From Candidatus Bandiella woodruffii (GTDB lineage Bacteria; Pseudomonadota; Alphaproteobacteria; Rickettsiales; Midichloriaceae), in assembly GCF_034359465.1 (NCBI RefSeq), contig NZ_CP110820.1:1-64000 (forward strand): a DNA stretch of 64,000 nt. The letters run 5' to 3'. Position numbers and translations under genes: made by a program. Shown one piece after another: positions 54,019 through 62,597 of the stretch. Positions within the stretch are counted from its first letter, which is position 1, and each line of letters starts with the position of its first letter. The notes under the pieces are model-generated. The model ran no database searches. It saw nothing but the letters and a program-made list of their open reading frames with translations, and had not been told where the DNA came from.

Positions 54019-54532
54019 AAAAACTTTTATCGACGAGGTCATCAGGGTTAATCATGCTGGTGAATTTGGTGCCAAGCGGATATATGAAGGGCAAATCAGA
54101 TTTTTGAAAGATACAAAACATTTGGAACTTGTGAAGCACATGTATAAGCAAGAGCTTGAACACCTTGATTATTTCAACAGGGAGGTGGTGAATAGAGACG
54201 TTAGGCCGACAGCGTTGGCACCTATATGGAATGGTTTAGGGTTTGCGCTTGGTGCGGTTACTGCAATTATTGGAAATAAGGCTGCAATGGCTTGCACTGT
54301 TGCCGTTGAAGAGGTTATTGAAGAGCATTATCAAGAGCAAATTGATAAGCTAGCGTGCTACCCGGAAGAAAAGGAGCTGTGCAGCGTAATAAAGAAGTTT
54401 CAACAAGAAGAGGTTGAGCATAAAAATATTGGCATTGAAAATGATGCTTTAGATGCACCTGCGTTTGCGATTTTGACGCGTTGTATAAAAAAAGCAAGCA
54501 AGTGCGCAATTTGGTTAAGCAAAAGATTTTAA
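54005..54532 (+). CDS. coq7: Demethoxyubiquinone hydroxylase, Coq7/CLK-1 family
   Basis: Di-iron monooxygenase of late ubiquinone synthesis. The 175-residue protein has a helix bundle with NHAGEFGAKRIYEGQ, ELEHLDYF (ExxH), VEEVIEEHYQEQ and EEVEHKNIG (ExxH), the four iron-binding helices. Coq7 is the usual hydroxylase in alphaproteobacteria lacking UbiF. It is co-transcribed with glyQ and dsbB by overlap. Confidence 0.95.
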   Translation: MRKNKKTFIDEVIRVNHAGEFGAKRIYEGQIRFLKDTKHLELVKHMYKQELEHLDYFNREVVNRDVRPTALAPIWNGLGFALGAVTAIIGNKAAMACTVAVEEVIEEHYQEQIDKLACYPEEKELCSVIKKFQQEEVEHKNIGIENDALDAPAFAILTRCIKKASKCAIWLSKRF

Positions 54533-54649
54533 GTTTTACCTTGTCCTTTGCATACCCCGCTAACTCTTAATTGACTGCATATATCTATGTCTTTTAAAAG
54601 TTAGCATCGTCATCTTTGCGCTCTCGCATAACGTCTGAGTACTTTTGTA

Positions 54650-55481
54650 GGTTCTGTCGCATCTGTTGAAACACATAAGAATTTTTGATATTCTGAAAGA
54701 AATAGTTGCTGGTAATAATGTTTAAAGTAGACCCAAAATTAATGAAGTATTTTAAGAACCATGAATATGGCGCAGAAATCATTATGGTATCGCTGTATAT
54801 GAAAGGAAGATATTCTTTAAGTTACAGAGAGATAGAAGAGATAGGCGGGTTGAGAGGACTCAACATAGATCACGCCACTCTACAAAGATGGGTAGTAAAG
54901 TTTATGCCAATACTTGAAGGAAGATTCAGAAAAAGAAAAAAGCCAGTCAACGGCAGCTGGAGAATGGACGAGACATATATCAAGGTTAAAGGTAAATGGG
55001 TCTATTTGTATAGAGCAGTTGATAAATACGGGGATACCATAGATTTTATGCTAAGAGCAAAAAGAGATAAAAGGGCAGCTAAAGCGTTTTTCAGGAAAGC
55101 AATTAAATCTAGTGGCCAGCCTATAAAGGTTAATATAGATAAAAGTGGCTCTAATACTTCTGCTTTGAATTCGATCAATAAGCCATTATCTAAAGAAGAC
55201 CAAATAGAAATTAGGCATAACAAATATCTAAACAATAGGATAGAAGGCGATCACAGATTTGTAAAGAAACGAACTAGACCGATGCTTGGTTTCAAATCCT
55301 TTAGAAGTGCCGCCAGGACTATTGCAGGAATAGAGCTCTTGCACATGATTAAAAAAGGACAACTTGCTGACAATGACAATTATAATTCTGACTTTGATAA
55401 ATTTCTTTCACTAACTGCTTAATGGAAAAATATACAAATAATTTGAAAGTTTTTGCATCATATTACAGATGCGACAGAGCC
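54650..55481 (+). mobile_element. IS-E copy 1 (IS6 family, 832 bp)
   Basis: Inverted ends GGTTCTGTCGCATCTGT and CAGATGCGACAGAGCC. The right flank is CCATATTC, the complement of the GAATATGG that flanks IS-E copy 2 on its right. The two copies are inverted to each other and the segment between appears to have flipped. Confidence 0.93.
54718..55422 (+). CDS. IS6-family transposase of IS-E copy 1, intact
   Basis: An unbroken 234-residue transposase from ATG 54718 (MFKVDPKLMKYF). The helix-turn-helix part (SLSYREIEEIGG, DHATLQRW) is followed by the DDE residues in WRMDETYIKVKGK, VNIDKSGSN and NNRIEGDHRFVKKR. Both IS-E copies encode the same product, so this IS6 element, unlike IS-D, can be active. 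Confidence 0.93.
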   Translation: MFKVDPKLMKYFKNHEYGAEIIMVSLYMKGRYSLSYREIEEIGGLRGLNIDHATLQRWVVKFMPILEGRFRKRKKPVNGSWRMDETYIKVKGKWVYLYRAVDKYGDTIDFMLRAKRDKRAAKAFFRKAIKSSGQPIKVNIDKSGSNTSALNSINKPLSKEDQIEIRHNKYLNNRIEGDHRFVKKRTRPMLGFKSFRSAARTIAGIELLHMIKKGQLADNDNYNSDFDKFLSLTA

Positions 55482-55723
55482 CCATATTCTGAAGGCAAAT
55501 CTCTCCAGGGAGAACCTGTTCTTAATATCCAAAATACTGCGTTAATGAATCTTCTGTTATTATGTGCCAAACCTCCCCACGTACCCTCCCTTCCTGGCAA
55601 ATGATCCTTTATCAAATCCCACATATTATCTGTTATATCATGCCTATGTAGCCCTAAATCCATTTTTACTCCTGATTTATCTTTTCTTTCATATTATACT
55701 ACAAATCTCATGACGACACTATC
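55482..55723 (-). mobile_element. Left half of IS-F copy 2, inverted
   Basis: Minus-strand copy of the first 242 bases of IS-F, from the GATAGTGTCGTCATGAG end at 55723 to GAATATGG at 55482-55489, encoding MDLGLHRHDITDNMWD to DLPSEYG. The matching right half is at 56801-57400 in plus orientation. It inserted at a TA in an IS-A fragment. Confidence 0.88.
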
Positions 55724-55779
55724 TAGGAAATTATTGTTATCCTCAAAATGTACCCAGAGCTTAATCGTAAGATCGACAA
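55724..55779 (-). mobile_element. 56-bp IS-A fragment
   Basis: Matches the 3' part of the IS-A transposase gene (GAAATTATTGTTATCCTCAA and the next 30 bases) and is cut on one side by IS-F and on the other by a group II intron end. Confidence 0.75.
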
Positions 55780-55968
55780 TCGAGTAGAGAGATCCATTGC
55801 TGAATCTCCCTCTCACACCACCGTACAAGCGATGTCGCATACGGCGGTTTCAGATTTGTGTTTAACAAAAGATGTATACATGGAAAATAGGTTGTTCCTC
55901 TCAAAATACTTTAAATTGAGAGCCTGGTGAGCAGCATGAGATAGAGATTTTCTCCACCAACCTTTTCT
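55780..55968 (-). mobile_element. 3' end of a group II intron (domains V and VI)
   Basis: Read on the minus strand, a domain-V-like hairpin (ACCGCCGTATGCG paired through CGCTTGTACGGTGGT) is followed by a domain-VI-like stem (GAGAGGGAGAT with ATCTCTCTACTC), a bulged A seven or eight bases before the end, and the terminal CTACTCGAT. This is the usual 3' boundary of bacterial group II introns. Only about 190 bases remain; the upstream part, including any maturase gene, is lost at IS-E copy 2. The 3' exon is IS-A transposase sequence in the same sense. Identification rests on recognition, without a covariance-model search. Confidence 0.6.
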
Positions 55969-56800
55969 GGCTCTGTCGCATCTGTAATATGATGCAAAAA
56001 CTTTCAAATTATTTGTATATTTTTCCATTAAGCAGTTAGTGAAAGAAATTTATCAAAGTCAGAATTATAATTGTCATTGTCAGCAAGTTGTCCTTTTTTA
56101 ATCATGTGCAAGAGCTCTATTCCTGCAATAGTCCTGGCGGCACTTCTAAAGGATTTGAAACCAAGCATCGGTCTAGTTCGTTTCTTTACAAATCTGTGAT
56201 CGCCTTCTATCCTATTGTTTAGATATTTGTTATGCCTAATTTCTATTTGGTCTTCTTTAGATAATGGCTTATTGATCGAATTCAAAGCAGAAGTATTAGA
56301 GCCACTTTTATCTATATTAACCTTTATAGGCTGGCCACTAGATTTAATTGCTTTCCTGAAAAACGCTTTAGCTGCCCTTTTATCTCTTTTTGCTCTTAGC
56401 ATAAAATCTATGGTATCCCCGTATTTATCAACTGCTCTATACAAATAGACCCATTTACCTTTAACCTTGATATATGTCTCGTCCATTCTCCAGCTGCCGT
56501 TGACTGGCTTTTTTCTTTTTCTGAATCTTCCTTCAAGTATTGGCATAAACTTTACTACCCATCTTTGTAGAGTGGCGTGATCTATGTTGAGTCCTCTCAA
56601 CCCGCCTATCTCTTCTATCTCTCTGTAACTTAAAGAATATCTTCCTTTCATATACAGCGATACCATAATGATTTCTGCGCCATATTCATGGTTCTTAAAA
56701 TACTTCATTAATTTTGGGTCTACTTTAAACATTATTACCAGCAACTATTTCTTTCAGAATATCAAAAATTCTTATGTGTTTCAACAGATGCGACAGAACC
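55969..56800 (-). mobile_element. IS-E copy 2 (IS6 family, 832 bp)
   Basis: Inverted relative to copy 1 and of equal length. The right flank is GAATATGG followed by the rest of IS-F, the other half of the 8-bp target duplication. Confidence 0.93.
56028..56732 (-). CDS. IS6-family transposase of IS-E copy 2, intact
   Basis: Same 234-residue product as copy 1, with unbroken frame and DDE residues in WRMDETYIKVKGK, VNIDKSGSN and NNRIEGDHRFVKKR. Confidence 0.93.
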   Translation of the reverse strand: MFKVDPKLMKYFKNHEYGAEIIMVSLYMKGRYSLSYREIEEIGGLRGLNIDHATLQRWVVKFMPILEGRFRKRKKPVNGSWRMDETYIKVKGKWVYLYRAVDKYGDTIDFMLRAKRDKRAAKAFFRKAIKSSGQPIKVNIDKSGSNTSALNSINKPLSKEDQIEIRHNKYLNNRIEGDHRFVKKRTRPMLGFKSFRSAARTIAGIELLHMIKKGQLADNDNYNSDFDKFLSLTA

Positions 56801-57400
56801 GAATATGGAGGATGGAAAAATACACATAAAAGATTTTGCAGATGGAGAGACAAAAGGATATGGGAGGCTTTATTGGAGATATTTGTGAAAGAACCTGATA
56901 TGGAATGGTTAATGATAGACGCAAGTCATAGTAAAGTGCATCCACATGCTTCAGGTGCAAAAGGCGGCAATCAAGATATGAGTCGTACAAAAGGGGGCTC
57001 AATACAAAGATTCACCTTGCCGTGGATTCACATGGTATGCCACTCAAAGTTATTATCACAAAAGGCTCAGAAGCTGATTGCAAGCAGGCTGTTAATCTTA
57101 TTGAAGAGATGAAAGCTGAGTACTTACTAGCCGACAGAGGGTACGATGCTAATTACATAATTGACCATGCCCAAGAATTGGGCATGAGAGTTGTTATTCC
57201 TCCTAAAAAGAACAGAATCACCCAGAGAAAATACAATAAAGATTTATATAAAATAAGGCATATTGTAGAAAACACCTTTCTTCATCTTAAAAGATGGAGG
57301 GGAATTGCAACCAGATATGCTAAAAATTCAGCTTCTTTCCTTGCCGCAATTCAGATTAGATGCTTATCTCTTTGGCTTAAAATCTCATGACGACATTATC
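56801..57400 (+). mobile_element. Right half of IS-F copy 2
   Basis: Begins GAATATGGAGGATGG and runs to the GACGACATTATC end, carrying the rest of the first transposase frame (SHSKVHPHASGAKGG, to 57112) and the catalytic second frame 57022-57390 (DSHGMPLKVIITKGSEAD, VENTFLHLKRW). Joined to 55482-55723 with one GAATATGG removed, it gives 834 bp, the same length as IS-F copy 1 without its insert. Confidence 0.88.
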
Positions 57401-57488
57401 TAAGTATAAGGAAAAGATGCGAACTTTAATAACAGATAATTTTCAGACAATTACTACTAACCATTTTGCCAACTCTTCAAGTTAATGT

Positions 57489-57704
57489 GGTATACCTAAG
57501 ACGAAAAAAGCTTTATCAAAGAAAGATAAATTAATGATGAAGCGCAGGAACGCTATAGAGCCAATCATTGTTCATTTAAAGAATTTTTGCCGAATGGGCA
57601 GAAACTATTTGAAGGGTAAGATCGGAGATATCATCAATCCCTTTATCTCTGCGATTGGGTTGAACTTACGCTGTATAGCTAATCATCTAGCAGCCATAAG
57701 CTAA
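57489..57704 (+). pseudogene. C-terminal fragment of another DDE transposase
   Basis: Frame GIPKTKKALSKKDKLMMKRR followed by AIEPIIVHLKNFCRMGRNYL and KGKIGDIINPFISAIGLN, ending at TAA 57702-57704. The run IEPIIVHLK..RMGRNYLKG is typical of the end of IS5/IS1182-like transposases, and differs from IS-C and IS-F. No N-terminal part is present. Confidence 0.75.
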
Positions 57705-58012
57705 CCATCCGCAAGGATCGCCAGCTTTAGAAGAAATGCATGAATGCTAAACCAAGCCCTATACCAAAAATTTGCTTTACCACTTTGAAATTGATCATTT
57801 TTTTAGAAAAAGATTGATCCCTGCTTTAAAAATCACAAAAAATTAACCTACCACCCAAAAAACTAAATCTTTCTCTTTTTAAAAATTCATTTTTTGACGG
57901 AGAGACTATATATATCATATCTCTTTATCTCACCTGGAAACAGCAGAATGAAAACTCTATTCCCTACTTACATAAAATCACCCGCCTGAACAGATACTAG
58001 ATTCTAAAAGGT
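57705..58012. other. Intergenic stretch without recognised gene
   Basis: About 310 AT-rich bases between a transposase fragment and tRNA-Gln. I see no open frame with family signal, no RNA gene and no copy of the dispersed repeat. Confidence 0.5.
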
Positions 58013-58087
58013 TGGTTGGGGTGGATGGATTCGAACCACCGCATGACGGTATCAAAAACCGTTGCCTTACCGCTTGGCTACACCCCA
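58013..58087 (-). tRNA. tRNA-Gln (TTG)
   Basis: Minus-strand 75-nt cloverleaf with acceptor TGGGGTG/CACCCCA, anticodon TTG in ACGGTTTTTGATACCGT, T arm GTTCGAATC and an encoded CCA. Its amidation would rely on GatCAB. Confidence 0.96.
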
Positions 58088-58174
58088 AAAAGCGTAAATA
58101 GGATTGTATATGGTAAATTATTTTTTTCAAGAGTTTTTAATGTTATATTAGATTTTATATTACGCAGTGGTCTT

Positions 58175-58257
58175 TATGAGGGAACGTACAATAGTACTCA
58201 ACGAAATACCCCAGACCGATATATTTTTAGGCTAATTTTGAAGTTAGCGGAGTGTAC
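58175..58257 (+). repeat. Divergent copy of the dispersed intergenic repeat
   Basis: ATGAGGGAACGTACAATAGT, ACGAAATACCCCAGACCGA and AAGTTAGCGGAGTGTAC correspond in order to the centre and end of the full copies, with several substitutions. It lies just beyond the ccoG stop. Confidence 0.6.
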
Positions 58258-58270
58258 AGCTTCAGCAGTC

Positions 58271-59635
58271 CTAATTAAATATAAAAACGCTTGTCTCGTT
58301 ATATAACTTATGGCTGGACGTATCTTTCAAAGTAAATTCTATTTTCTGCTCATGAAAGCTGCTGTTGTTCGCTTCAATAAAAATCTTCAATTCAGTTTCC
58401 AGTTCTGGCGCCAAACTAATGATGAATTCTCTCCCAGAACTTTGTTGAAAGCCCTGGACTTTAAACTTATAGCTATCTAATCCATCTATAGAAAGTAAGT
58501 ACTCTTTCTGCGATAAAGACTTGTTTTGTAGTTTTAACGTATAGGCGTTTCTTATTGTCCCGGCCGGAGTTAATGTGAAAAGAGGTGCCCTTTCTTTGAT
58601 GACTATTATGCTAAGTTCCTGCTTATTGATTAAGCTGAAAACAGCAAGACCGAACACTACGCAAAAGACTAAAAAATAAAAAATACTTTTGGGGCTTGAA
58701 ATTTTCTTGAGTGTTGGTTGGTCTATAGAACTGGATTTTACAGCATCCTCGCTGCTGTAAGCAATTAGCCCCTTTGGACGTTTTATTTTTTCCATCACCT
58801 CATCACAAGTATCCACACAAAGACCACATCCGATGCATTCCATTTGCAAACCATCTCTAATATCTATCCCCATAGGACACACTAAAAAGCATTTATAGCA
58901 GTCTATACAATCCCCAACAACTTCACTTACCTTACCTCTTGGTTCACCTCTTAAATGATTGTACGTAACTACAGTTGTGCTTTTTTCAATCATTGCAGAT
59001 TGAAACCTTCCGTATGGGCACATATATATGCAGACTTTTTCTCTAAAAACCCCTGCGAATACATAGGTTGTAAACGTCAGGGATAGCAACCAAAGTATGC
59101 CAGAAAAACTGATGCTGAGACTGTAGAAATCTTTAGCCAAATCCATAGCATCATAGAAATATGCAACCCAAGCAAATGCAAAAAAGAAAGCAACAATTAA
59201 CCACGAGATATAGGTGAGTGATTTTTTTATGAATTTCTTCTTATCGAGGCAAGAATTATCCAGCGTAATTCTTTCGTTTCTGTCACCCTGAAAAAAAGTT
59301 TCGATTTTAATAAATATATCAGTAAAAACAGTATGAGGGCATGTATAACCACACCAAAGCCTACCAAACAAGGTTGTAAAAATAAAAAGTCCAAGAGCTG
59401 CTAGTATTAAGAGTATGGTTATAAAATAGATTTCATCCGGCCATATTTGCAGTCCAAAAAAGTAGCCTTTTCTTGAAGGTAAATCAATTATAATAGCTTG
59501 ATTAGGAAACCCCATGCCTCTATCCCACCTTATCCATGATGCGAAGAAATACGCAAGCACTAAAGCAATATTAACTTTATTCTTGAGTCTTCTATACTTA
59601 CCTTTGACCGATAATGGATAAATCTTTTTCAACAA
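58271..59635 (-). CDS. ccoG: Cytochrome oxidase accessory protein CcoG (FixG family)
   Basis: Membrane ferredoxin-like protein needed for cbb3-type oxidase assembly, probably through copper reduction. The 454-residue protein has several membrane segments, the CGYTCP and CIYMCPYGRFQSA motifs, and two 4Fe-4S motifs, CIDCYKCFLVCPMGID (about 252-267) and CIGCGLCVDTCDEV (about 278-291). An Ig-like C-terminal domain follows the last membrane helix. The cco structural genes are not in this window. It follows proS by seven bases. Confidence 0.93.
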   Translation of the reverse strand: MLKKIYPLSVKGKYRRLKNKVNIALVLAYFFASWIRWDRGMGFPNQAIIIDLPSRKGYFFGLQIWPDEIYFITILLILAALGLFIFTTLFGRLWCGYTCPHTVFTDIFIKIETFFQGDRNERITLDNSCLDKKKFIKKSLTYISWLIVAFFFAFAWVAYFYDAMDLAKDFYSLSISFSGILWLLSLTFTTYVFAGVFREKVCIYMCPYGRFQSAMIEKSTTVVTYNHLRGEPRGKVSEVVGDCIDCYKCFLVCPMGIDIRDGLQMECIGCGLCVDTCDEVMEKIKRPKGLIAYSSEDAVKSSSIDQPTLKKISSPKSIFYFLVFCVVFGLAVFSLINKQELSIIVIKERAPLFTLTPAGTIRNAYTLKLQNKSLSQKEYLLSIDGLDSYKFKVQGFQQSSGREFIISLAPELETELKIFIEANNSSFHEQKIEFTLKDTSSHKLYNETSVFIFN

Positions 59636-59642
59636 CGCTGGG

Positions 59643-60959
59643 TTACTTAGAACTATTGGTTTTGTAGCTTTTTATATGTTGAGCTACTTCATGAATCTGT
59701 GCTAAATCCAAAACTTCTATAGCACTAGTTTTTCTATTTTTCAGCTCGAATTTTCTTTCAGTCGCAAGTTTAGGGCCTATGATTACCTGCCACGTTATGC
59801 CAACTAAGTCCATATCCGCAAATTTTCTTCCAGCACTATTGTAAGTATCGTCACAAAGCACTTCATATAACGAACTAAGTTGTGTATACAACTCTTTTGC
59901 AAGGGTATCACATACTGCATCATCTGGCTTTAAATTGATTATAACAAGATCAAATGGTGATATTGCACTTGGCCAGATTATGCCTTTGGAATCGTTAGAG
60001 CTTTCTATTACAGCAGCCACCAACCGTGAAATCCCTATGCCGTAGCAACCCATTTCGGGAAAATGATTGCCCCCATCGTTTGCCTGATATATGCAACCTA
60101 ACGCTTTACTATATTTCTGCCCTAAATAAAACAAATGTCCAACTTCTATGCTTTTACTCTGCACAACATTGAGAGAGTCATAACTTTCTGGGATATGTTT
60201 TTCCTCTTCTTTTGCATAAAATTTTTCGAAGTTTTGCAGTGTGAAGTCATTTTGCTTGAGATAATCCAGTAGCTCTGTTTGGTAATATATCGTACTTTCA
60301 CCATTTGGGGATAAAATATGAAATTCATGACTGTAATTCCCTCCCATCGCACCAGTTGGAGCTAATACCGGCACAACAGTTAAATCCATTCTCTTGAAAA
60401 TATTCAGATATGCTCTAAACACCCTTTCATAACTTTCAAGCGCCATATCCCTACTTGTGTCAAAAGAATACGCGTCTTTCATCAAAAACTCTTTTGCACG
60501 CATAACGCCATGTCTTGGCCTAATCTCATCCCTGAATTTCCAGGTGATCTGGTAAAGTATTTTACCCATCTCCTTATACGACTGCACGGAGTTATTGAAG
60601 AGATCGGTAATTACTTCTTCTCCAGATGGTGGCAATACGTACTTACTCTCTTTATGATCTACCAGATGAAAAATTTGTGATTTCATGTCGGATTCTTCTA
60701 CAGCTCTACCCGACTTTTCCCAAAGAGTAAGCGGTTGTAATGATGGTAGGACAATTTCTTGACCATAAATAACATCGAGTTCTGCTCTTATAACGCTTTC
60801 AATTTTACTTAGGACCCTCACGCCTAAAGGAAGCCAACTATATATCCCGGAGGATACTTGTTTTATCATGCCACTTTTCAACATTAATTGGTGAGACACA
60901 AGTTTTGCTTCTGACGTTACATCTTTGCTGGTTGGTAATAAAAACTTACTTAAGTACAT
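59643..60959 (-). CDS. proS: Prolyl-tRNA synthetase
   Basis: Class II synthetase. The 438-residue protein has class II motif 2 (TWKFRDEIRPRHGVMRAKEFLMKD) in broken form RPRHGVMRAKEFLMKDAYSF, motif 3 YGIGISRLVAAVIE, and a C-terminal anticodon-binding domain. It has no insertion (editing) domain between motifs 2 and 3, which is the alphaproteobacterial form. It lies 17 bases after gapR and seven before ccoG. Confidence 0.96.
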   Translation of the reverse strand: MYLSKFLLPTSKDVTSEAKLVSHQLMLKSGMIKQVSSGIYSWLPLGVRVLSKIESVIRAELDVIYGQEIVLPSLQPLTLWEKSGRAVEESDMKSQIFHLVDHKESKYVLPPSGEEVITDLFNNSVQSYKEMGKILYQITWKFRDEIRPRHGVMRAKEFLMKDAYSFDTSRDMALESYERVFRAYLNIFKRMDLTVVPVLAPTGAMGGNYSHEFHILSPNGESTIYYQTELLDYLKQNDFTLQNFEKFYAKEEEKHIPESYDSLNVVQSKSIEVGHLFYLGQKYSKALGCIYQANDGGNHFPEMGCYGIGISRLVAAVIESSNDSKGIIWPSAISPFDLVIINLKPDDAVCDTLAKELYTQLSSLYEVLCDDTYNSAGRKFADMDLVGITWQVIIGPKLATERKFELKNRKTSAIEVLDLAQIHEVAQHIKSYKTNSSK

Positions 60960-60976
60960 TTGTATAAAAAATTTAT

Positions 60977-61222
60977 TTATTCTAACCCAACAGCATTTTT
61001 GTAAAGCTCAAATAGGGCTTCTTGCTCATTTAAAGTATCTGCATCCATTTTTCTGGCTTTTATTACCTGTTTGATTATGTTGGGTACAAACCCCTTCGCT
61101 TTTGCATCAAGCAACAAATCCTTAATGTCATTGCTAATAAGATTTCTTTCTTCTTCTAGCCTTTCTATTTTTTCAATATACTGTTTGAGCAGTTCCTTTG
61201 TGTTGTTATCAATAGATTCCAT
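60977..61222 (-). CDS. gapR: GapR-family DNA-binding protein (DUF2312)
   Basis: 81-residue helical protein of the DUF2312 family. The pattern LKQYIEKIERLEEERNLISN, DIKDLLLDAKAKGF and IIKQVIKARKMDADTLNEQE is characteristic. In Caulobacter GapR binds overtwisted DNA ahead of the replication fork. No cysteine or zinc site. It is between the AI-2E gene and proS in the same operon. Confidence 0.9.
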   Translation of the reverse strand: MESIDNNTKELLKQYIEKIERLEEERNLISNDIKDLLLDAKAKGFVPNIIKQVIKARKMDADTLNEQEALFELYKNAVGLE

Positions 61223-61230
61223 ATGTTACC

Positions 61231-62301
61231 TTAATATTTATATAATTTACTTTTTTTATACAGCCTTACTATAAACCTTATAAATACAGCGATAATAGCT
61301 GTCAATGGAATTGCAAGCAATATCCCAAAAAATCCTAATAAGCTTCCACCAAGGAATAAACCCAAAATAATCCATAATGGGTGCAGATTTAAGCTTTTTC
61401 CTATCAGTTTTGGGGTAATAAAAACGCCTTCCATAATGTGCCCACATACATATACTGCGGTTAAATAAAGCAAGATATTAAATGTTTTAAATTCTATAAA
61501 CCCAAGAATGGCCGTTAGTATAAAGCTAAATGCAATGCCTAAGTAGGGTATGAATAATGAGATACCTGAAAATATCCCAAGCACCACAGCATAGTCAATC
61601 CCAAGAGCGAGTAGTGCTACGCTATAATATATCCCTAAGATTATACAGACAGTAATCTGCCCCTTTAGATATTTAGACAATGTAGTGTTTACTTCGTTAA
61701 TCAGGTTGAGCACATCTTGTTTGTGATTTTTTGGTATTAAATTTTTAAGACAGTCTTTAATTTTTTGCATATCAAAAGCAAAGTAAAAAGTTAAAATTGG
61801 AGTTATAAGTAAAATGGTTGCCAGGTTGAGCAGAAATCTGCCAGAATTTATTATATTAGTAAATATCTGGTTGGAAAATTTAAAAAAGAAGGTGGAAATA
61901 TCATCCAGACTACTTTGCATCATGTGGGCAAAAGCTGGGAAATTTTCTCTTAAAATATCTGTCACATAATTCATTACGGTTATTTTAGAGAAATAATATT
62001 GCACATTTAGTTTTGTTAGCAATCCATCTGTTTCTGCCAAAAAAATGGGTATCAAATAATAAAACAGAAGGAAAAATCCAGCAAAAAAACCAAGCAACAC
62101 AATCGTTATAGAGAAAGTTTTATTTAGTTTTCTTCTCAGTGTCATATAACGGATAAGAGGTTCAAGGAAATATGCAAACGCAAAGGCTAAAATAAATGGT
62201 ATGAATATCGTCGTGAATGTAAAAATAACAGCGATAAAAGCGGCAAAAAACCCAGCTATAATCAGCAGCTGATATTGCGAAACATTGTTATTGGAGTTCA
62301 T
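61231..62301 (-). CDS. AI-2E family transporter (PerM-like)
   Basis: 356-residue membrane protein with about eight hydrophobic segments. The family features are the paired N-terminal helices, the central soluble region (LDDISTFFFKFSNQIFTN, LNEVNTTLSKYLKGQ-like) and the C-terminal GISLFIPYLG and FLGGSLLGFFGILLAIP. The name of the family comes from a quorum-signal exporter, but most members have other or unknown substrates. It overlaps the next upstream gene by 14 bases. Confidence 0.85.
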   Translation of the reverse strand: MNSNNNVSQYQLLIIAGFFAAFIAVIFTFTTIFIPFILAFAFAYFLEPLIRYMTLRRKLNKTFSITIVLLGFFAGFFLLFYYLIPIFLAETDGLLTKLNVQYYFSKITVMNYVTDILRENFPAFAHMMQSSLDDISTFFFKFSNQIFTNIINSGRFLLNLATILLITPILTFYFAFDMQKIKDCLKNLIPKNHKQDVLNLINEVNTTLSKYLKGQITVCIILGIYYSVALLALGIDYAVVLGIFSGISLFIPYLGIAFSFILTAILGFIEFKTFNILLYLTAVYVCGHIMEGVFITPKLIGKSLNLHPLWIILGLFLGGSLLGFFGILLAIPLTAIIAVFIRFIVRLYKKSKLYKY

Positions 62302-62596
62302 CAGAGTTCCTGCATAAATCCATTGCAGTTGGTGATTGTGTAGTCAAATCGTTACCAAAGCGCTTAAATTGTTCATGTTCTTCTTTCTCTAACATTCCAG
62401 CAGTTGTTGTATGCAATCTATTATGTGCTGTCTGATCTAAAGGCGTATAAATAAACTGTCTGCTGCAATATGGGCAGGCTATCTTGTTATCCGAAGAAAT
62501 TTTTAAATAAACTCTTGGATGTCCAAACTCTTTACTTTCGCCATGGCATTGAACTTCCGTCTTTGTTGAATAAACTATATCGTTAGTCTGGAGCAT
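62288..62596 (-). CDS. zf-CHCC protein, NDUFS6-like
   Basis: Small protein (102 residues from ATG 62596) with the pattern C-x8-H-x14-C-x2-C (CHGESKEFGH then CPYCSRQF), matching the zinc site of mitochondrial complex I subunit NDUFS6. In alphaproteobacteria such proteins are accessory subunits of complex I. A start at 62614 is also possible. It overlaps coaX in the end-to-start manner and is two genes from nuoN. The last 45 residues are not conserved. Confidence 0.78.
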   Translation of the reverse strand: MLQTNDIVYSTKTEVQCHGESKEFGHPRVYLKISSDNKIACPYCSRQFIYTPLDQTAHNRLHTTTAGMLEKEEHEQFKRFGNDLTTQSPTAMDLCRNSDELQ

Positions 62597-62597
62597 T

